From an uncultured Acetatifactor sp. (lineage in GTDB: Bacteria > Bacillota > Clostridia > Lachnospirales > Lachnospiraceae): 37,709 nt of DNA. Location: NCBI GenBank assembly GCA_910584235.1, contig CAJTZD010000039.1, forward strand, positions 1 through 37,709, read 5' to 3'. A program made the translations under genes and the position numbers. Below the pieces are notes generated by a model that made no database searches, was not told where the DNA came from, and saw only the letters and a list, made by a program, of their open reading frames with translations. Below, piece by piece: positions 24,419-31,592 of this stretch; position 1 is the stretch's first letter, and each line of letters opens with the position of its first letter.

Positions 24419-26002
24419 ATGGATTTTACATTTGACTTTAAAATAAAAAAAGAGGTACTGGAAAATTATTTGAGCCGTTCCGTGACGGCATCGGGACTGT
24501 ATGACAGCCTTACTCTGGAAGACGACCTGAGGGCGCTGAAAAGGATCGGGGCGAAATTCCTGGGCAGAGCCTCCGGCATTTGGTATATGACAGAGGAGGA
24601 TGAGAAGCATTTCGAGAAGTCCGCGCGCCTGGCGGATTTGGTGCATGAGATGGATCCGGAGGTTATTCTGCAGGCCTGTGTCTTTGAGATTGTGGTGGAG
24701 CGCGTGGAGGAGGTGGAGATTCCGCTCTATGTGCTGCGTGCATTCGGAGAAAAGGAGGAACGGAGGAACTTCCGGCTGGATAAGATGCTGTTTCCCGGTG
24801 AGCCCATGGGCTTTCGCAGCAAACGGGACGATCCTGCAAAGAACGGCGGGATTCCGGATCTGAGCCGCAGGGAGACGGCCATGTGGTTCTATTATAGGGC
24901 TACCCGCTATATTGACTGCGGCTATGAGGCGCTTCACATGGGGCAGATCCATCTGTATACGGCCAATGATCCCGGTATGGCGCGTACGGCGCAGGTTTTC
25001 GACATGATAAGAGAGTACGCCTCTGTCCACGGAAGACGCCATAAAGTCTTGCTGGATGCCCATACCCACGGAGTGAATATCCGGGGAAAGCTTTTGTTCG
25101 ATTATCATGCCATGCCCTATACCCGGGTACCTCTTTTGGAGGAAGAGGGGCAAAAGCTGGTACTGGTGCGGGAAGGCTTCAGCGAGGGCGGGGTGAATCC
25201 CGACGGCTGGAGCGCGGAGGCTATGCCCCTTTTGATGGAGTATGACAACTGGGGCGGACGCGTGGTGGAGGAGCCGGAGAAGCTGACCCGCAGGGAGCTG
25301 GCCGCTAAGGACTGGTGGGGCTATGACCAGATCGCCTGGTTTGCCAATCAGCCCGGAGAGGAGCGGGACCGGTTCCTGGAGTACACCTACCGATGGACGG
25401 AGATTATGAATGTGAACGCGTTCTTTGAGGTTCCTTTCCGGCGGATGCTGGGGGATGCGGGGGTGGAGATGGAGCGGGCCGACAATGGCCAAAAGCAGGT
25501 GCAGAATTTTTATCAGTGCAACCAAAAAAGCCCCGCCTGCCCCATGGGATTTTCCCAGGAAGAGACCATTGCCAGAATCTGGGCCGCGGGCCACAGCCTC
25601 AGAGAGCGGGCGGGGAATCCGCCTTTGGTGCAGGATCACGGAGCCCGGGAGGTCTATGATGAGAAGACCGGATACAAGCTTCCGGAGCGCGTGGTGGTCT
25701 ACGGCAGCTTCCAGCCCTATGCGGGGGCGGTGGAGAATGACTCCAACAGCGAGGTTACAAGGATGTACTATGTGGGGAACAATACCTACGTGCTTTCGGT
25801 TCTGCTCCCCTTCGCCGGGGAATATAGTTTCGGCGTGTCCACCTATGGCACTCTGTCCGCGGTCTACACCACGGATCGGTATCCCCGGAGCGGCTCCGGT
25901 CCCCGGAAATGGTTTCGCACGAAAAAAGACAATGCGGCAGTGCGGTTCACTTACGAGTTCCTGGGCACAGAGGGCGTAAAGGTGGAGATTTTTGAGGATT
26001 GA
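24419..26002 (+). CDS. Unassigned 527-residue protein in the glycan locus
   Basis: ATG 24419 follows AAAAGGAGG closely; an upstream in-frame ATG at 24353 lies inside the intergenic repeat and is rejected. I do not recognise the family. The protein has no signal peptide or membrane helix. It is rich in Trp, Tyr and acidic residues and has alternating hydrophobic strands and helices, as in TIM-barrel hydrolases. Segments that look conserved are RASGIWYMTEED, CVFEIVV, GYEALHMGQIHLYT, LLDAHTHG (His-rich, possible metal or acid site), and YDNWGGRV. The last 110 residues (YVGNNTYVLSVLLPFAGEYSFGVSTYG) look like a separate beta-sandwich domain, as often appended to glycoside hydrolases. Position at the end of the GH4-GH38-M17 run suggests a carbohydrate-active enzyme. 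This is inference. Confidence 0.7.
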   Translation: MDFTFDFKIKKEVLENYLSRSVTASGLYDSLTLEDDLRALKRIGAKFLGRASGIWYMTEEDEKHFEKSARLADLVHEMDPEVILQACVFEIVVERVEEVEIPLYVLRAFGEKEERRNFRLDKMLFPGEPMGFRSKRDDPAKNGGIPDLSRRETAMWFYYRATRYIDCGYEALHMGQIHLYTANDPGMARTAQVFDMIREYASVHGRRHKVLLDAHTHGVNIRGKLLFDYHAMPYTRVPLLEEEGQKLVLVREGFSEGGVNPDGWSAEAMPLLMEYDNWGGRVVEEPEKLTRRELAAKDWWGYDQIAWFANQPGEERDRFLEYTYRWTEIMNVNAFFEVPFRRMLGDAGVEMERADNGQKQVQNFYQCNQKSPACPMGFSQEETIARIWAAGHSLRERAGNPPLVQDHGAREVYDEKTGYKLPERVVVYGSFQPYAGAVENDSNSEVTRMYYVGNNTYVLSVLLPFAGEYSFGVSTYGTLSAVYTTDRYPRSGSGPRKWFRTKKDNAAVRFTYEFLGTEGVKVEIFED

Positions 26003-26061
26003 CAGGCCGGAAGCTGCCTGGGAGCCTCTGAATCAGAAAACGGAATAGAAAACCAAATATA

Positions 26062-26099
26062 AAAAGCCGGTTTGGAATACGGGATTCCAGCCGGCTTTT
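26062..26099. terminator. Bidirectional terminator between glycan locus and HIT gene
   Basis: AAAAGCCGG (26062-26070) pairs with CCGGCTTTT (26091-26099), with an inner GGAAT/ATTCC pairing. A-run before and T-run after allow use on both strands, which suits the two convergent genes. Confidence 0.85.
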
Positions 26100-26123
26100 G
26101 CCAGGTAGAATATGTGGCGTAAA

Positions 26124-26543
26124 CTATAGATTCTCCTTGATCTTCGCAATCATCTCATCGTATTCCCCGGCGCTTAGGTACACCTTGTCCGGGTTCATCT
26201 GGAACGTGGAGCCCCATTCGTCCCCGCCCTCGTATTTGGGCACCAGATGCATGTGCAGATGGCAGCCTGTGTCGCCGTAAGCACCATAGTTTACCTTATT
26301 CGGGTGAAATGCTTTGTGAAGCGCCCTGGCCGCCCTGGTCACGTCCGCCATAAAGGCATTCCGCTCTTCGTCGCTGATATCCACCAGCTCGCTGACATGG
26401 TCCTTGTAAGCCACAATACATCTCCCCGGTTTGCTCTGCTCCTTAAACAGGATCAGACTGCTCACTGTCAGGTCGCAGATAAAAATGCCGAACTTGTCCA
26501 GGAGCTCCCCTCTCATACAGTAGCCGCAATTGGAATCTTTCAT
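26124..26543 (-). CDS. HIT-family nucleotide hydrolase
   Basis: A 139-residue cytoplasmic protein. ATG at 26543 follows AGAAGGAGG closely, so the longer upstream frame is not used. The histidine triad reads H95-L-H97-M-H99-L-V, the HxHxHxx motif of this superfamily, in which the middle His forms the nucleotidyl intermediate. An N-terminal C6-x-x-C9 (NCGYC) resembles the zinc-binding start of Hint-type members. HIT proteins hydrolyse adenosine phosphoramidates or dinucleoside polyphosphates. It is convergent with the glycan locus across a shared terminator and shows no sign of belonging to it; more likely a housekeeping gene. Confidence 0.92.
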   Translation of the reverse strand: MKDSNCGYCMRGELLDKFGIFICDLTVSSLILFKEQSKPGRCIVAYKDHVSELVDISDEERNAFMADVTRAARALHKAFHPNKVNYGAYGDTGCHLHMHLVPKYEGGDEWGSTFQMNPDKVYLSAGEYDEMIAKIKENL

Positions 26544-26623
26544 ATAGCCTCCTTCTGACGTATGGATGCGTCGCTTTCTATCCACTATTCTATCACATTT
26601 TCAATAGGCCGGAAAGGCCTTTG

Positions 26624-27070
26624 TCACGAACGGGTGGTCCCCCCATAGGCATAGCTCACAGGCAGACAGATCAGAGAGGGAATCTTTGAAGACTGCTCCC
26701 GGAGCACAAGATCCACGCAGGTTTCTGCTATGTCCGCAAGGGGCTGGACAATGGTGGAGCAGCAGTACTCCATGTCCCCGAAATGCCGGCAGCCGTCAAA
26801 GCCGATGAGCTGTACGTCCTCCGGCACACGGAGCCCCATTTTACGCAGAGAATTCGTAATCTGGTGGGCCAGGGAGTCCGTGATACAGAAGATGCCGTCA
26901 AAGGCAAAGCGTCCCTCGGACATATGCGCCTGAAGAAATTCCTCAAAAGCGGAATAAGGCATGCCGTCCTCCGTGATTTTTAAGGTATAGGGGATATTTC
27001 TGGCTTCACAGACACTGACGAAACCGTCTTTGCGCTTATTGGGTTCATTGGTGAGCCGGGAGCCGATTCG
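26624..27070 (-). pseudogene. C-terminal half of a LacI-family regulator
   Basis: From about RIGSRLTNEPNKRKDGF (codons at 27070 downward) to the stop at 26624 the minus strand encodes about 148 residues of a LacI-type sugar-binding domain. FDGIFCITDSLAHQI, the PEDVQLIGFDG element and the TIVQPLADIAETCVDLVL helix are all recognisable. The helix-turn-helix and the first half of the sugar-binding domain, about 180 residues, are missing. Upstream the same frame runs on for 34 codons of unrelated sequence across a plus-strand terminator. It cannot bind DNA as encoded and is a remnant. The deletion or insertion point is near 27070. It may once have regulated a neighbouring sugar operon. Confidence 0.82.
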
Positions 27071-27078
27071 CAAAATTT

Positions 27079-27108
27079 GAGGGTGAGGAAAGTCTTCACC
27101 CTCTTTTT
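27079..27108 (+). terminator. Orphan plus-strand terminator at the LacI break
   Basis: GAGGGTGA (27079-27086) and TCACCCTC (27096-27103) form a perfect 8-bp stem followed by TTTTT. No intact plus-strand gene ends here. It is probably the tail of a gene lost at the same junction that cut the LacI gene. Confidence 0.7.
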
Positions 27109-27202
27109 GAATGCTATGGGGCGGAAAAGTTTTTCGCAATTCTCCAAAAAGGCAGGATGAAAAGCGGGACAAAGCACAGGAAACTGTGGTACAATATGAC
27201 TA

Positions 27203-27208
27203 TATAAT
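27203..27208 (+). promoter_or_regulatory. Candidate -10 box for the coiled-coil/AAA pair
   Basis: A perfect TATAAT lies 35 nt before the start of the 171-residue gene. No good -35 stands 16-18 nt upstream (GAAACT at 17 nt). An alternative TACAAT lies at 27190-27195. Confidence 0.4.
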
Positions 27209-27243
27209 ACCTTTATCCCCTACACAAACAGGAGGACACAGTT

Positions 27244-27759
27244 ATGGGGGAAAATGACAGAATCCAGAAGAAGAGCGGAGAGAAGAAGCCTGCCACTTTC
27301 AGAATAGATCTGGAGACGGTCGAAAAGTTTAGAGAGCTGTGCCGTGGGTTTGTTAATCAGGATGTGGCATTGAATGCAATCATGAACGTATACGAAAGGG
27401 AGGCGCTGGCGGTATCCCGGCCTCAGTACACGGAGGATATGCGCCAGTTTGAGCAGTACCAGCAGTGCCTGTCCGCGAAATTTACAGATATCATAAAAGC
27501 GCTGGGGACAGCCGACGAAAGGGCGAGAATAGAGGTCCAGAAGCTTCTGGACTCCAAAGACAATGTAATACAGGATCTGCAGAAAAGGGTGGAGGATGCT
27601 GTCAGGAGCAGGGAGGCTTTGAAGCCTGTATTTCCCATGAGCCTTGCAGGGCAGGATATTTTATGCTACGATAGCGGTAGAATCCAGGCGCTGCAGGCGG
27701 TGAAAGATAGGAGACAGACTTATGGGCAAGACAATTTCCATCGGGGCACAGAGCTTTGA
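27244..27759 (+). CDS. Coiled-coil protein with possible ribbon-helix-helix start
   Basis: A 171-residue protein with ATG after CAGGAGGACACAGTT. After a basic tail (KKSGEKK) the segment ATFRIDLETVEKFRELCRGF followed by NQDVALNAIMNVYE has the strand-helix-helix pattern of small ribbon-helix-helix DNA-binding proteins. Residues about 60-125 are charged and heptad-like, with a predicted coiled coil (ERARIEVQKLLDSKDNVIQDLQKRVEDAV). Proteins of this plan occur in Firmicutes mobile elements. I cannot name a family with certainty. The last 13 codons overlap the AAA-ATPase-like gene by 38 nt, which implies coupled translation. The C-terminus beyond about 130 looks unrelated to the coiled coil and may have been changed at a junction. 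Confidence 0.65.
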   Translation: MGENDRIQKKSGEKKPATFRIDLETVEKFRELCRGFVNQDVALNAIMNVYEREALAVSRPQYTEDMRQFEQYQQCLSAKFTDIIKALGTADERARIEVQKLLDSKDNVIQDLQKRVEDAVRSREALKPVFPMSLAGQDILCYDSGRIQALQAVKDRRQTYGQDNFHRGTEL

Positions 27760-29446
27760 ATTTATACGGAAGAATGAATGTTTTTTTGTGGATAAGACCG
27801 GCTTTATAAAAGAGTGGTGGGAAAATGCGGACGCGGTTACACTGATTACCCGGCCCCGCCGTTTTGGGAAGACGCTGAACCTGGACATGATGAACTGCTT
27901 CTTTTCCAGGACATATGAGGGACGGGGCGAGCTGTTCGAGGGGCTGTCCATCTGGGAGGACAAATTCCCTGACGGGGAAAATCCCCTTTCAGGGGATTAT
28001 AAGTATCGCAAGCTTCAGGGGAGTTATCCCGTAATTTTCTTAAGCTTTGCGGGTATCAAGGGCCAGACGTTCGAGGAGACGAAGCAGGGGATTAAGTACG
28101 CACTTGAGAGATTGTACAGGGAGCATAAATATGTAACGGACAGGAAAGGAATGGATGAAAAAGAACTGGAATTTTTCGATTCCGTTTCGTCCAAAATGCC
28201 GGATGATGTGGCTGTATTGGCGCTGAAATATCTGTCTGATTATTTGGAGGCCTATTATGGGCAAAAGGTCTTAATTTTTCTGGATGAATATGATACGCCA
28301 CTGCAGGAAGCCTATGTGTATGGGTACTGGGAGGAACTGGTGGGGTTTATCCGACAGATGTTCAATTTGGCCTTTAAGACCAATCCAAGCATGGAGCGTG
28401 CGATTATGACGGGCATCACCCGTGTGAGCAGAGAGTCCGTTTTTTCGGATTTAAATAATCTTACGGTGGTGACGACGACATCGGAGAAGTATTGCACCCG
28501 GTTTGGGTTTACGGAGGAAGAGGTGTTCCGTGCTCTTGATCTGATGGGGATGCCGGAACGCAGAGAAGATGTAAAGCAATGGTACGACGGGTTTACCTTT
28601 GGCAGCCAGCGAGACATATATAATCCCTGGTCTATCACCAATTTCCTGGAGGAAAAGGAACTGAAGCCTTACTGGGCAAATTCCAGTTCCAACCGTCTGG
28701 TCAGCTTGCTGATTCGGCAGGGGAATCCTCAGACTAAGACGATTATGGAGGATTTGATGAAGGGTGGCGTTCTGGAGACGGAGATTGATGAGGAGATTAT
28801 TTTTGACCAGCTTCGGAAGAAATATGGGGCTGTTTGGAGCATGCTTCTGGCCAGTGGGTATTTGAAAGTGGTGGATCGAAAGTTTTCACAGGAGACAGGG
28901 GCGTTCATCTACCATCTGGAATTGACAAACCGAGAAGTATATATGATGTTTCGGAATATGATTCGTGATTGGTTCAGCGGGGAGGATGTGCCCTATAATG
29001 GTTTTATCAAAGCGTTGCTGTTGAATGACATAGAGGCCATGAATGAGTTTATGGAGACAATCGCCCTGGCGACTTTCAGCAGCTTTGATATTGCGGAAAG
29101 CGCAGCTAAAAATGATGCGCCGGAGCGCTTTTACCACGGCTTTGTGCTGGGGCTTATGGTGGAACTGAAAGGCAGTTATGAGATTGTTTCCAATCGGGAG
29201 AGCGGATTTGGGCGTTATGATATCATGCTGATTCCCAGGGAAAAAGGGCGTTTGGATCCGATAGTCATAGAGTTCAAGGTACGCAAGCCGAGGAGGGAGG
29301 CTTCCCTGGAGGAGACCGTGGCGGCGGCCTTACAGCAGATTGAGGATAAGAAATATGATATGGCGTTGTTGGAGCGGGGGTTCGAAAAGCAGCGAATCCG
29401 CCATTACGGCTTTGCCTTTGAGGGCAAGCAGGTTCTGATCGGCTAG
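27722..29446 (+). CDS. AAA-ATPase-like protein with C-terminal PD-(D/E)XK nuclease-like domain
   Basis: A 574-residue protein of the AAA-ATPase_like/DUF1703 kind common in gut anaerobes. ATG at 27722 has TAGGAG 9 nt upstream and overlaps the preceding gene. The N-terminal part has the family's altered Walker A, RPRRFGKT (K50, T51), and a Walker B in VLIFLDEYDTPL (about 183-195). The motif WYDGFTFG and IYNPWSI follow. The C-terminal domain keeps a PD-(D/E)XK-like set: YDIML with Asp500, and the E517-F-K519 pair. The family often occurs in many copies per genome and its role is not settled; mobility-linked or defence functions have been proposed. Being coupled to a small DNA-binding-like protein is unusual for a gene mostly found alone. 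Confidence 0.9.
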   Translation: MGKTISIGAQSFEFIRKNECFFVDKTGFIKEWWENADAVTLITRPRRFGKTLNLDMMNCFFSRTYEGRGELFEGLSIWEDKFPDGENPLSGDYKYRKLQGSYPVIFLSFAGIKGQTFEETKQGIKYALERLYREHKYVTDRKGMDEKELEFFDSVSSKMPDDVAVLALKYLSDYLEAYYGQKVLIFLDEYDTPLQEAYVYGYWEELVGFIRQMFNLAFKTNPSMERAIMTGITRVSRESVFSDLNNLTVVTTTSEKYCTRFGFTEEEVFRALDLMGMPERREDVKQWYDGFTFGSQRDIYNPWSITNFLEEKELKPYWANSSSNRLVSLLIRQGNPQTKTIMEDLMKGGVLETEIDEEIIFDQLRKKYGAVWSMLLASGYLKVVDRKFSQETGAFIYHLELTNREVYMMFRNMIRDWFSGEDVPYNGFIKALLLNDIEAMNEFMETIALATFSSFDIAESAAKNDAPERFYHGFVLGLMVELKGSYEIVSNRESGFGRYDIMLIPREKGRLDPIVIEFKVRKPRREASLEETVAAALQQIEDKKYDMALLERGFEKQRIRHYGFAFEGKQVLIG

Positions 29447-29578
29447 AGAGGCACTTTACGTGCGCCCTGGCATAAAAAGCATCGCACGGATGAGCGAGGG
29501 CAGGCGGATGAGAAGGCGGCGCCCATGACGCTTTCCGAAATCTGGGATGTGATGGTTGAGGTGCGGGAAGACTGGTGA
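29447..29578 (+). other. Open stretch after the AAA gene stop, no clear gene
   Basis: The frame of the AAA-ATPase-like gene stays open for 43 more codons beyond its TAG, ending in MTLSEIWDVMVEVREDW and TGA. The ATG at 29525 has no ribosome binding site. The segment reads like the end of some lost gene. I see no function in it. Confidence 0.3.
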
Positions 29579-29622
29579 ATCAGCAGATCTGATCATACGT
29601 CATGGAAGGGGAAAGGACAGAT

Positions 29623-30300
29623 ATGAAAACACGGAGATTCCATGTTTATGCAGGACAGGAAGACCTGCAGGACATCCTGAAAGAGTTTCAGGAGAAGTTT
29701 GACGTGTATTATGTGCCCGCATACTCTGATGAAGGCCCTGTTTCTTTCAGGGATGCCACGAGCCTGGAGGGGCTGGGGACCAACGTTTCCGGCTCCCATC
29801 TGGGCAACCGGCAGGTTCTGGCTTTTATGGATACGACGGTGTGCCTTTGGAGGGAATACAGGTGGGCCGACTATGAAAAAAGCGGGACAAGGCATACGTC
29901 CCTGTGCGAGGGGAACACGGAAAGAATAGATATCGATTTGAATGGCGTTTATCAGGGAAAAGCGATTTTCCCCACCCAGATAGCCGCCATGCATTACGAG
30001 AACGAGACGGCGAAGAGGCTGTATGACGGGCTGAAAAGGATTGTGCGCGGAAGCACAGGGCCCCACTGGGAGGTACAGAAAATCCCTTATGAAGAGGTCA
30101 GACAGCTGCTCGCCCTGGAAAATGGGTGCCAGTTATATCTGCTGTTCTTGCCGCTCGCAGTGATAAGGCCGGAAGAGACGGATTCTGCCCGGAGGGAGAT
30201 TGGGGCGCAGATGGGAAAATATTTCCCGGAGAGCCTGTGCCGGAGCGTCTCCGGGTGCATTGTCGCAGGATCGGCGCCGGAGGGAAGGTTCCATGCATAA
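29623..30300 (+). CDS. Unassigned 225-residue soluble protein
   Basis: ATG at 29623 is chosen because GAAAGGA lies 5 nt upstream; an earlier in-frame ATG at 29602 has no such site. I do not recognise the family. The first 160 residues look like a compact alpha/beta domain: FHVYAGQEDLQDILKEF at the start, then FMDTTVCLWREYRWADYEK, and NGVYQGKAIFPTQIAAMHYENE. The last 60 residues, from about LLALENGCQLYLLFLPLAVI, differ in character and may be a changed tail. No signal peptide. Its stop overlaps the start of the next gene (ATGCATAA), so both are co-translated. It resembles the small accessory proteins found beside toxin or contact-dependent systems, but I cannot show this. Confidence 0.6.
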   Translation: MKTRRFHVYAGQEDLQDILKEFQEKFDVYYVPAYSDEGPVSFRDATSLEGLGTNVSGSHLGNRQVLAFMDTTVCLWREYRWADYEKSGTRHTSLCEGNTERIDIDLNGVYQGKAIFPTQIAAMHYENETAKRLYDGLKRIVRGSTGPHWEVQKIPYEEVRQLLALENGCQLYLLFLPLAVIRPEETDSARREIGAQMGKYFPESLCRSVSGCIVAGSAPEGRFHA

Positions 30301-30802
30301 GTTTAAATCGATTGTGCTTGCGACAGGCGTGATGCTCTTCGTCCTTGCCGTGGTAATGGGCATCCTTTCCGTTCAGGACTATCTGGGCATCCTTCCGGCC
30401 GACAGCTATGAAGATAAGGGCGTCCATACCTTCCGGCCTTACCAGGTGCTCCCGGTTCAGGTGGAGAATACCGCAACCGGGAGGGTGAAACGCATGAATC
30501 TCACGAAGACGGTCTACATGGTCTATTACAGGGATACGGATGCGAAAGGCTACCGTTTCGAGGTAAAGGCTGTCAGCCGCGAGAGCGGGGAGAGAACCGT
30601 GAATGCGGCAGTGCCCGTGGAACGCAGGATACTGAGTATCCCCGACAGAGGCACCTATATCACCGTGGAACCGGGGCAGGATGCGGAGAGCTACACGGCC
30701 AGTCTGCGGAAAAGGGATATCCTGATGGCAGGGACATCGGCGGCATACATTCTGCTTTATATGCTGGCGTGGTGCGTGCTGTGGTACAGGCGGCAGGGTT
30801 GA
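30293..30802 (+). CDS. Two-helix membrane protein with extracytoplasmic domain
   Basis: A 169-residue protein starting at ATG 30293, with AGGGAAGG 4 nt upstream. An N-terminal helix (about 6-29, IVLATGVMLFVLAVVMGIL) and a C-terminal one (about 142-165, AGTSAAYILLYMLAWCVLWY) enclose about 110 residues rich in Tyr, Arg and Thr. The central part has the strand pattern VYMVYYRDTDAKGYRFEVKAV. This layout is like DUF3592-type membrane proteins, some of which occur as immunity proteins near toxins; the match is by shape only. It overlaps the preceding gene by 8 nt and is presumably its partner. Confidence 0.6.
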   Translation: MHKFKSIVLATGVMLFVLAVVMGILSVQDYLGILPADSYEDKGVHTFRPYQVLPVQVENTATGRVKRMNLTKTVYMVYYRDTDAKGYRFEVKAVSRESGERTVNAAVPVERRILSIPDRGTYITVEPGQDAESYTASLRKRDILMAGTSAAYILLYMLAWCVLWYRRQG

Positions 30803-30897
30803 ACTGGAGAATCTGGTGGGACGAACTGGCTGATATGCTGGAACGGGATTTGGAGAAGATTGAAATATTTCTAACAGATAACTCGTGTAGTGTATTT

Positions 30898-30922
30898 ATA
30901 GTACTTGAAGTACTCGAACTAT
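30898..30922. repeat. Palindrome upstream of recombinase remnant
   Basis: AGTACTTGAAGTACT (30900-30914) is a perfect 7-bp inverted repeat around one base. Outer ATAGT (30898-30902) and ACTAT (30918-30922) also pair. It lies 57 nt before the recombinase start and could be an attachment or crossover site or its operator. Nothing recognisable is encoded between 30803 and 30978, though a frame with ELADMLERDLEKIEIFL crosses it. Confidence 0.4.
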
Positions 30923-30978
30923 CTTTCGTGAAGGGAGGGATTGGTATAGTATTGTTCATGACTATAGAAGAAAGGAGC

Positions 30979-31275
30979 ATGAGCAATGCATATAGTAACT
31001 GTAAAGACAAGTACCGGACAGACCCGGTACTGCAGTACCTGAAGTTCCGGGACAATGGAGGTGCGGCAAGGAACACTCTTCGTCGTGCATGCATCTTCCT
31101 GAAACATTATTTTAGGTACCTTGAAAAGAGAGGACTTCGGTGGCAGGCTGTCACGGTCGATGATCTGGCGGATTTCCTGGCATGGCTGAAGTATCCGAAG
31201 ATTGATGAAAAGGTAATCCCGCTGAACCTTGAGCCAAAGTACAGGGCAGAAACGATCAATGCAATCCTGGATTGA
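30979..31275 (+). pseudogene. Tyrosine recombinase (TnpA-like) N-terminal fragment
   Basis: ATG 30979 follows GAAAGGAGC and opens 98 codons. The sequence is a SAM-like core-binding domain of a phage-type integrase: LQYLKFRDNGGAARNTLRRACIFLKHYFRYLEKRG, then VTVDDLADFLAWLKYP. The catalytic domain with its Arg-His-Arg-Tyr residues is absent; a stop follows at 31273. Intact TnpA recombinases of the Tn554 type are about 360 residues, so about 70% is lost. What follows fits the order TnpA-TnpB-TnpC of that transposon group, all cut short. Confidence 0.75.
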
Positions 31276-31417
31276 GGATGTGGCAGGGATGGTGAGGCTT
31301 CTGTCGGACGAGGCGGCTGCGAAGAGTAAAAACCAGGAATATCTTGACCGGCTTATCCAGATACATGACGAACTGGAGAAGAAAGGGATCATTCATAAAA
31401 GCGGCTCCATGAGGTAG
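31271..31417 (+). pseudogene. Fragment of recombinase, probably TnpB C-terminus
   Basis: In the next frame the reading continues IEDVAGMVRLLSDEAAAKSK and ends NQEYLDRLIQIHDELEKKGIIHK before the stop at 31415. The first part could still belong to the TnpA-like protein after a frameshift; the second reads like the C-terminal tail of a second recombinase such as TnpB. It lies 7 nt before a TnpC-like start. No start codon with a ribosome binding site. Both assignments are by order and style. Confidence 0.5.
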
Positions 31418-31424
31418 GCGTGAT

Positions 31425-31568
31425 ATGGCAGAACCATCGAGATATCTGGAAGCGAGCTGGCGTAAACGGTCGGATGAAGCGCAGGCGAAAGCTCTAAATG
31501 CAATCAAAGAGCTGCAGGCAAACGGGGAACCGGTCAATTTCAATACAGTCCATTTGAAAAGCGGAGTA
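31425..31568 (+). pseudogene. TnpC-like (DUF6262-type) N-terminal fragment
   Basis: ATG 31425 starts 48 codons reading SRYLEASWRKRSDEAQAKAL and ending VNFNTVHLKSGV. This fits the start of TnpC-type proteins of Tn554-like elements, where a helical start is followed by a small helix-turn-helix (usually KSGVSKxFLY). The match breaks off after KSGV. The frame then runs without a stop into the adenosine deaminase gene. It is a remnant of the third transposition gene. Confidence 0.65.
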
Positions 31569-31592
31569 TTTATGGACAAGGAGGGAACGCAC

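Noticed and set aside
24383..25639. 418-codon minus-strand frame over the unassigned 527-residue gene
   Set aside because: I considered it as an alternative to the plus-strand gene. The plus strand has a GGAGG site and fits the operon; the minus frame has neither a ribosome binding site nor recognisable segments.
29447..29578. Stop-codon read-through extension of the AAA-ATPase-like protein
   Set aside because: The frame stays open after TAG, but the protein already ends at the usual point for its family and no stimulating structure is evident.
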